Positions 30,326-34,018 of a stretch of DNA of 34,018 nucleotides are shown one piece after another (the first letter of the stretch is position 1; each line of letters starts with the position of its first letter). Source of the DNA: an uncultured Solobacterium sp. GTDB taxonomy: Bacteria; Bacillota_I; Bacilli_A; Erysipelotrichales; Erysipelotrichaceae. The stretch covers positions 1-34,018 of the forward strand of contig UQPV01000029.1 of NCBI GenBank assembly GCA_900543035.1, written 5' to 3'. The notes under the pieces are model-generated. The model did no database searches. It saw only the letters and a list, made by a program, of their open reading frames with translations, and was not told where the DNA came from. Both the position numbers and the translations under genes were made by a program.

Positions 30326-30349
30326 ACAAATGACTAAGGGAGGAACGTT

Positions 30350-31828
30350 ATGGATACGAGCGAATTACTGAAAAATATCGGAAAGCGTACGGGCGGGGAC
30401 ATTTATCTCGGTGTGGTCGGGCCGGTGCGCGTCGGCAAATCGACTTTCATCAAGAATTTCATGCAGCAGGCAGTGATCCCCCATATCAGCGACGAATATG
30501 AGCGCGCGCGGATGATCGATGAGCTTCCGCAGGCCGGCGTAGGGAAGACGATCATGACGACCGAGCCGAAGTTCGTGCCCAATCATGCGGCCAACATCAC
30601 CTTTGAAGACGGATTCAGCGCCAATGTGCGGCTGGTGGACTGTGTCGGATATGTCATTCCCGAGGCACGCGGCTACAAGGATGAGGACGGCATGCGGATG
30701 GTGCGCACCCCATGGAATGACGAACCGCTGCCGTTCAATGAAGCGGCCAGGATCGGGACACAGAAAGTGATCCAGGATCATTCCACCATCGGCATCGTGA
30801 TCACCACTGACGGATCGATCACCGACCTGCCCAGAGAAGCGTACATTGAAGCAGAGACCGAGGTCATCGATGAGCTGAATCAGATCGGCAAGCCATTCAT
30901 CATCATCGTCAACAGCGCCGATCCGCAGGGCTCGGCATGCCAGATGGTGGTCGACAAGCTGAAGGAGCGTCATGACGTGCCCATCATAGCTATGGCCGTC
31001 AATTCCATGTCACAGCGCGATGTGTACCATATCCTGCGCGAGGCCCTCTATGAATTCCCGGTCTCCACGATCAACATCAACATGCCAGGATGGGTCTCTG
31101 TGCTCGATGATGACCACTGGCTGAAGAAGAGCGTGAACGAGACCATCGCCTCCAGCATGGCCAGCGTCGCCAAGCTGAGAGAAGTGGAAAAGATCACCGA
31201 AATCCTCAATGAAAATGAGTATATCGAATCGAGCAATATCGCCGATATCGATACCGGGGAAGGCAGCGTCAACGTCGAGATCAGCACGGTGAACGGACTG
31301 TATCAGACGATCCTGAAAGAGATCATCGGCGTGGAGATCAAAGACAAGGGCGAGCTGATCGCGCTCATGCAGGAATTCAGCAAGGCCAAGAAAGAGTATG
31401 ATACCATCGCTTCAGCGCTGAAGATGGTCAAACAGACCGGATATGGGTTTGCCAGCGCTTCGCTCGATGACATCTCCCTGAGCAAGCCGGAGATCGTCAA
31501 GCAGGGAAGCCGATACGGTGTCAGGCTGAAGGCCGTGGCGCCGAGCATCCACATGATCAAGGTCGATGTAGAAAGCTCCTTCGAGCCGATCATCGGCTCA
31601 AAGGAACAAAGCGAGGAACTCGTGCGCTACCTGCTGCGCGATGAGGGAAAAGACAGCGACAGCATCTGGGAATCTGACATCTTCGGACGCAAGCTTTCTG
31701 ATCTTATCCGCGATGGGCTCAACGTCAAGCTGTCCATGATCCCAGAGGCGGCCAGGGCCCGCCTGCAGGATATCCTGACCAAGCTGGTCAACAAAGGAAA
31801 GGGAAATGTAATCGCTATCGTGCTGTAA
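30350..31828 (+). CDS. spoIVA: Stage IV sporulation protein A
   Basis: 492 residues, the full length of SpoIVA. This ATPase polymerises on the forespore surface and is the platform for the spore coat and for cortex formation. The N-terminal P-loop GPVRVGKST is at residues 24-32, followed by PQAGVGKTIMTTEPKFVPN, and VRLVDCVGYVIPEARGY is the Walker B-like segment. The C-terminus ends in GKGNVIAIVL, close to the family ending needed for localisation. GGGAGG lies just before ATG 30350. SigE-like promoter upstream and hup downstream, as in Bacillus. It implies a real endospore former. Confidence 0.97.
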   Translation: MDTSELLKNIGKRTGGDIYLGVVGPVRVGKSTFIKNFMQQAVIPHISDEYERARMIDELPQAGVGKTIMTTEPKFVPNHAANITFEDGFSANVRLVDCVGYVIPEARGYKDEDGMRMVRTPWNDEPLPFNEAARIGTQKVIQDHSTIGIVITTDGSITDLPREAYIEAETEVIDELNQIGKPFIIIVNSADPQGSACQMVVDKLKERHDVPIIAMAVNSMSQRDVYHILREALYEFPVSTININMPGWVSVLDDDHWLKKSVNETIASSMASVAKLREVEKITEILNENEYIESSNIADIDTGEGSVNVEISTVNGLYQTILKEIIGVEIKDKGELIALMQEFSKAKKEYDTIASALKMVKQTGYGFASASLDDISLSKPEIVKQGSRYGVRLKAVAPSIHMIKVDVESSFEPIIGSKEQSEELVRYLLRDEGKDSDSIWESDIFGRKLSDLIRDGLNVKLSMIPEAARARLQDILTKLVNKGKGNVIAIVL

Positions 31829-31880
31829 GAAAACGGCCAAATCAGCCGTTCATTCCGGCCCGAAAAAGATGAAAAAACTA

Positions 31881-31909
31881 TTGAATTCCAGAACCCATGA
31901 TGATAATAT
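31881..31909 (+). promoter_or_regulatory. Promoter of hup
   Basis: TTGAAT (31881-31886), a 17-nt spacer and TAATAT (31904-31909). A small GC hairpin at 31832-31850 after spoIVA lacks a T tract and is a weak terminator at best. Confidence 0.6.
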
Positions 31910-31944
31910 AGTCATGTGTTTACGATATATGGAGGTAACTGACT

Positions 31945-32229
31945 ATGGACAAGATCATCAATAAAAAAGCACTGGTCGAAATCGTTGCTGAAAAGATGAA
32001 TATGACGAAGAAGGACGCTGCCGTGGCTGTAGATACTGTCTTCGAAGAAATTACAAATGTCCTGGCTGAAGGCGGAAAGGCCGACATCGCCGGGTTCGGT
32101 AAATTTGAAGTAAGCGAGCGTCCGGCTCGGATGGGCATCAATCCGGCAACAAAGGAAAAGATGCCGATCCCGGCATCCAAGGCGCCGAAGTTCAAGGCGA
32201 GCAAGTCGCTGAAGGACGCAGTCAAATAA
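31945..32229 (+). CDS. hup: HU-type DNA-binding protein
   Basis: 94 residues, a standard HU length. Two N-terminal helices (INKKALVEIVAEKMNMTKKDAAVAVDTVFEEI) form the dimer core, and GFGKFEVSERPARMGINPATKEKMPIPASKAPKF is the DNA-wrapping beta arm with the conserved Asn-Pro that wedges into DNA. It bends and compacts chromosomal DNA. GGAGG lies upstream of ATG 31945. The gene follows spoIVA, as hbs does in Bacillus, and has its own promoter and strong terminator, which fits an abundant protein. Confidence 0.97.
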   Translation: MDKIINKKALVEIVAEKMNMTKKDAAVAVDTVFEEITNVLAEGGKADIAGFGKFEVSERPARMGINPATKEKMPIPASKAPKFKASKSLKDAVK

Positions 32230-32252
32230 TCAGGAACATCCTGCGATGATAC

Positions 32253-32309
32253 CTCCCCTTTGGGCAGAGGGCGGAAAGCTTTCCCCTCTTGCCGAAAGGG
32301 GAGTTTTTT
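32253..32309 (+). terminator. Terminator after hup
   Basis: CTCCCCTTT pairs with AAAGGGGAG (32295-32303), with inner GGCA/TGCC and AGAGG/CCTCT pairs, followed by six T at 32304-32309. Confidence 0.9.
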
Positions 32310-32335
32310 GATGGCCGGCCTCATGGTCATCTAAA

Positions 32336-32372
32336 AAGACATGAGCGCATTGCAGGTGCACGCTCATGTCTT
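32336..32372 (-). terminator. Terminator of the minus-strand glycosyltransferase operon
   Basis: AAGACATGAGCG and CGCTCATGTCTT (32336-32347, 32361-32372) form a 12-bp stem. On the minus strand it continues TTTTTAG, giving the U tract after the glycosyltransferase stop. Confidence 0.85.
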
Positions 32373-32384
32373 GGCCTTTATCGT

Positions 32385-33407
32385 TCAATTAAAAGAGAAG
32401 ATCCGCTGGCTGATCGTATATAAGAGGGAGAGCAACCGGCGTCCTGCGGCGCTGTCCCGCTGGATCAGCCAACCCAGCATCGTGTGCGACACATCGCGGT
32501 AAAGCCATGGCTTTTCCTGCTTGAACATGCGCCATAACCGCTCTTTTTTCTCCAGGGCCTCCGGCGTTGCGGCGCGAATGAGCAGGATCGAAGAGACGAC
32601 GAGGACCATGGTCAGATACTTGATCTGATAAGCATAACGGCGGGGAACATCCCGAAAAGAGATGTCCGTGCTTTCGATCATCATGCGGGTCACCCGCAGC
32701 TGCTGATCGATCCGGCTGATCATGATCTGCTCATTCACCGACTGATCGCTGCGGCCGATAAAGTAATGATAGAGATCGACATCGAGATAGATCAGTGAAT
32801 CGACGCAGGAAAGCGGCTGATAGGCAAACAGATTGTCCACATAAAACGTATGCGCAGGCAATTCCAGCCGGCATTCGTTCAGGATGGCCCGCCGGTAGAT
32901 GATCGAATGCATGAGAAGGTTCTGCTGAGGGAGGAAATGGCCGACCTCATCCCAACTCAATAAACGCCCTTTCGGCAGCACATTGCGGTAGGAAATGACA
33001 TGTCGCTTATTTTCGCTTGGCTTTTCATACACATAGTTGGTGATGATCATATCTGTCTGCAGCTGTCTGCGGCGCAGCTCTTTCAGCAGGCGCATGAGCG
33101 CATCCAGGGCCTGTGCATCCATCCAGTCATCACTGTCCAGCACTTTGAAATACGTTCCCCTGGCATACTGGAAGCCGCTCATGACGGCCCTGCCATGGCC
33201 GCCATTGCGCTGATGCAGGGAACGGATGGTATCCGGATAGCGCCGGGCATAATCATCCGCGATCAGCGCCGTATCGTCGGTTGAGCCATCGTCGATGATC
33301 AAGATCTCCAATCCCTCCTGCACATGCAGCAGTGAATCGACGGCATGACGCATGTATCCCTGCGAATTGTAACAGGGAATTGCGATCGTCAACAGTTTTT
33401 CTTCCAT
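32385..33407 (-). CDS. Family 2 glycosyltransferase
   Basis: 340 residues. The GT-A domain begins LLTIAIPCYNSQGYMRHAVDSLL, then LEILIIDDGSTDDT. The donor-site DXD appears in FKVLDSDDWMDAQAL, all classic for family 2. The middle contains VDNLFAYQPL and the C-terminal part has a hydrophobic helix (YLTMVLVVSSILLIRA) with basic flanks, so membrane association is likely. The sugar and acceptor are not predictable. ATG 33407 has AGGTGAG 5 nt upstream; the GTG 33416 start would overlap it. It follows glf by 5 bp, suggesting use of galactofuranose or a related surface glycan. Confidence 0.88.
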   Translation of the reverse strand: MEEKLLTIAIPCYNSQGYMRHAVDSLLHVQEGLEILIIDDGSTDDTALIADDYARRYPDTIRSLHQRNGGHGRAVMSGFQYARGTYFKVLDSDDWMDAQALDALMRLLKELRRRQLQTDMIITNYVYEKPSENKRHVISYRNVLPKGRLLSWDEVGHFLPQQNLLMHSIIYRRAILNECRLELPAHTFYVDNLFAYQPLSCVDSLIYLDVDLYHYFIGRSDQSVNEQIMISRIDQQLRVTRMMIESTDISFRDVPRRYAYQIKYLTMVLVVSSILLIRAATPEALEKKERLWRMFKQEKPWLYRDVSHTMLGWLIQRDSAAGRRLLSLLYTISQRIFSFN

Positions 33408-33412
33408 TTTCC

Positions 33413-34018
33413 TCACCTCGTCAATTCATCAGCCAGCCGCAGCGCCTCTTTCACGATAGCGTCCATATTATAATAGCGATACTGTGCCAGCCTGCCCAGC
33501 AGATAGAGCTGCGGAAAGCGGTCTGCCCATTGCACATAACGGGCATACAGCCGCTCATGTTCATCCGTAACGATCGGGTAATACGGCTCCTGATCCAGCG
33601 AGGTGCGGGCCATCGGATATTCGCGGACATAAGAAGTGGACGGCGCTTTCTGCCCGCTGAGATGCTTGAATTCCGTGATCCGGGTAAACGGCTCGCTCAC
33701 CGTATAGTTGACCACCGCATAAGGCTGGATATATTCCTGCTGTGCGTGCAGATGCTCAAAGCGAAGCGAGCGGTAGGGAAGCGGACCGTATAGATGATCT
33801 GCCAGCTCATCCACCGCACCGGTGCAGATCACTCTTCCTTCGACAGGCCGGCCATCCGCATAGATCATCCCCTGCGCCTGGTCAAAGCGAAGCACATCGC
33901 GCGCGTCCGTATTCAGCGACAGCTCGACCAAGGGATGATCCAGCATCCGATCAAACAGCGCCGTATAGCCCTCCTTTGGCATGCCCTGCCAGCGGTCCTG
34001 AAAATACCGGTCATCCTC
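33413..34018 (-). CDS. glf: UDP-galactopyranose mutase, C-terminal part (cut by window edge)
   Basis: About 201 residues are visible; the frame stays open to base 34018, so the N-terminus with its FAD-binding loop is outside the window. The enzyme converts UDP-galactopyranose to UDP-galactofuranose. Recognisable parts are DDRYFQDRWQGMPKEGYTALFDRMLDHP at the visible start, GRVICTGAVDEL, YAVVNYTVSEPFTRITEFKHL, and the Arg-rich GRLAQYRYYNMDAIVKEAL near the end, which in this family contacts the FAD and substrate phosphates. Its stop overlaps the ribosome-binding site of the downstream glycosyltransferase. Confidence 0.92.
   Translation of the reverse strand, partial: EDDRYFQDRWQGMPKEGYTALFDRMLDHPLVELSLNTDARDVLRFDQAQGMIYADGRPVEGRVICTGAVDELADHLYGPLPYRSLRFEHLHAQQEYIQPYAVVNYTVSEPFTRITEFKHLSGQKAPSTSYVREYPMARTSLDQEPYYPIVTDEHERLYARYVQWADRFPQLYLLGRLAQYRYYNMDAIVKEALRLADELTR

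Noticed and set aside
1..34018. Mobile elements, CRISPR arrays, tRNA and rRNA genes
   Set aside because: No transposase, integrase, direct-repeat array, cloverleaf or rRNA segment was seen on either strand.

Overview
The window looks like a chromosomal segment of an anaerobic, endospore-forming Bacillota. Three things point there: T-box leaders in front of two tRNA synthetase genes, sporulation genes (spoVFA, spoVFB, cse60, spoIVA), and a cmk-der-gpsA-spoIVA-hup order that resembles Bacillus. GC content is moderately high, with CCG-type proline codons. An Erysipelotrichia-like lineage is my guess; no marker here proves it. I see no CRISPR array, insertion sequence, tRNA or rRNA.

Layout. 1-660 holds the 3' end of a ManD/RspA-family sugar-acid dehydratase with different base and codon use, closed by a strong terminator. 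661-1967 is the end of a competence pseudopilin (comG-like) cluster plus a small membrane protein. 1989-6282 carries leuS and tyrS, each behind its own promoter and T-box leader with the expected specifier (CTC, TAC). 6305-9009 is a sporulation cluster: dipicolinate synthase A and B, a dedicated dapA, cse60 and a small Cys-rich protein. 9026-13259 carries a lipoprotein, a MurJ/YtgP-type flippase, an rRNA pseudouridine synthase and a pyrimidine-nucleoside phosphorylase. 13274-17860 is a mixed block: cupin, MFS transporter, VTT-domain membrane protein, C26 amidohydrolase, radical SAM protein and YgjP-like metallopeptidase.

17861-21254 is a shikimate-pathway locus. An aroE-aroK fusion and aroF run on the minus strand and aroD is divergent. 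The minus-strand operon is preceded by a 14-codon leader ORF ending Phe-Asp-Tyr-Phe-Thr-Phe and two U-tract hairpins: a candidate ribosome-mediated attenuator sensing aromatic amino acids. 21269-23613 is nfnAB. 23634-23812 looks like a free-standing small RNA gene with its own promoter and terminator and two CU-rich loops. It is followed by efp, whose tip residue appears to be Arg.

24564-32309 carries a tail-anchored low-complexity protein, cmk, der, gpsA, prfC, spoIVA (with a SigE-like promoter) and hup. 32336-34018, on the minus strand, is a cell-surface glycan locus (glf, cut by the window edge, then a family 2 glycosyltransferase).

Best candidates for undescribed biology are the aromatic leader/attenuator at 20223-20411 and the RNA gene at 23634-23812. 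The compositional break near 660 deserves an assembly check before any biological reading.
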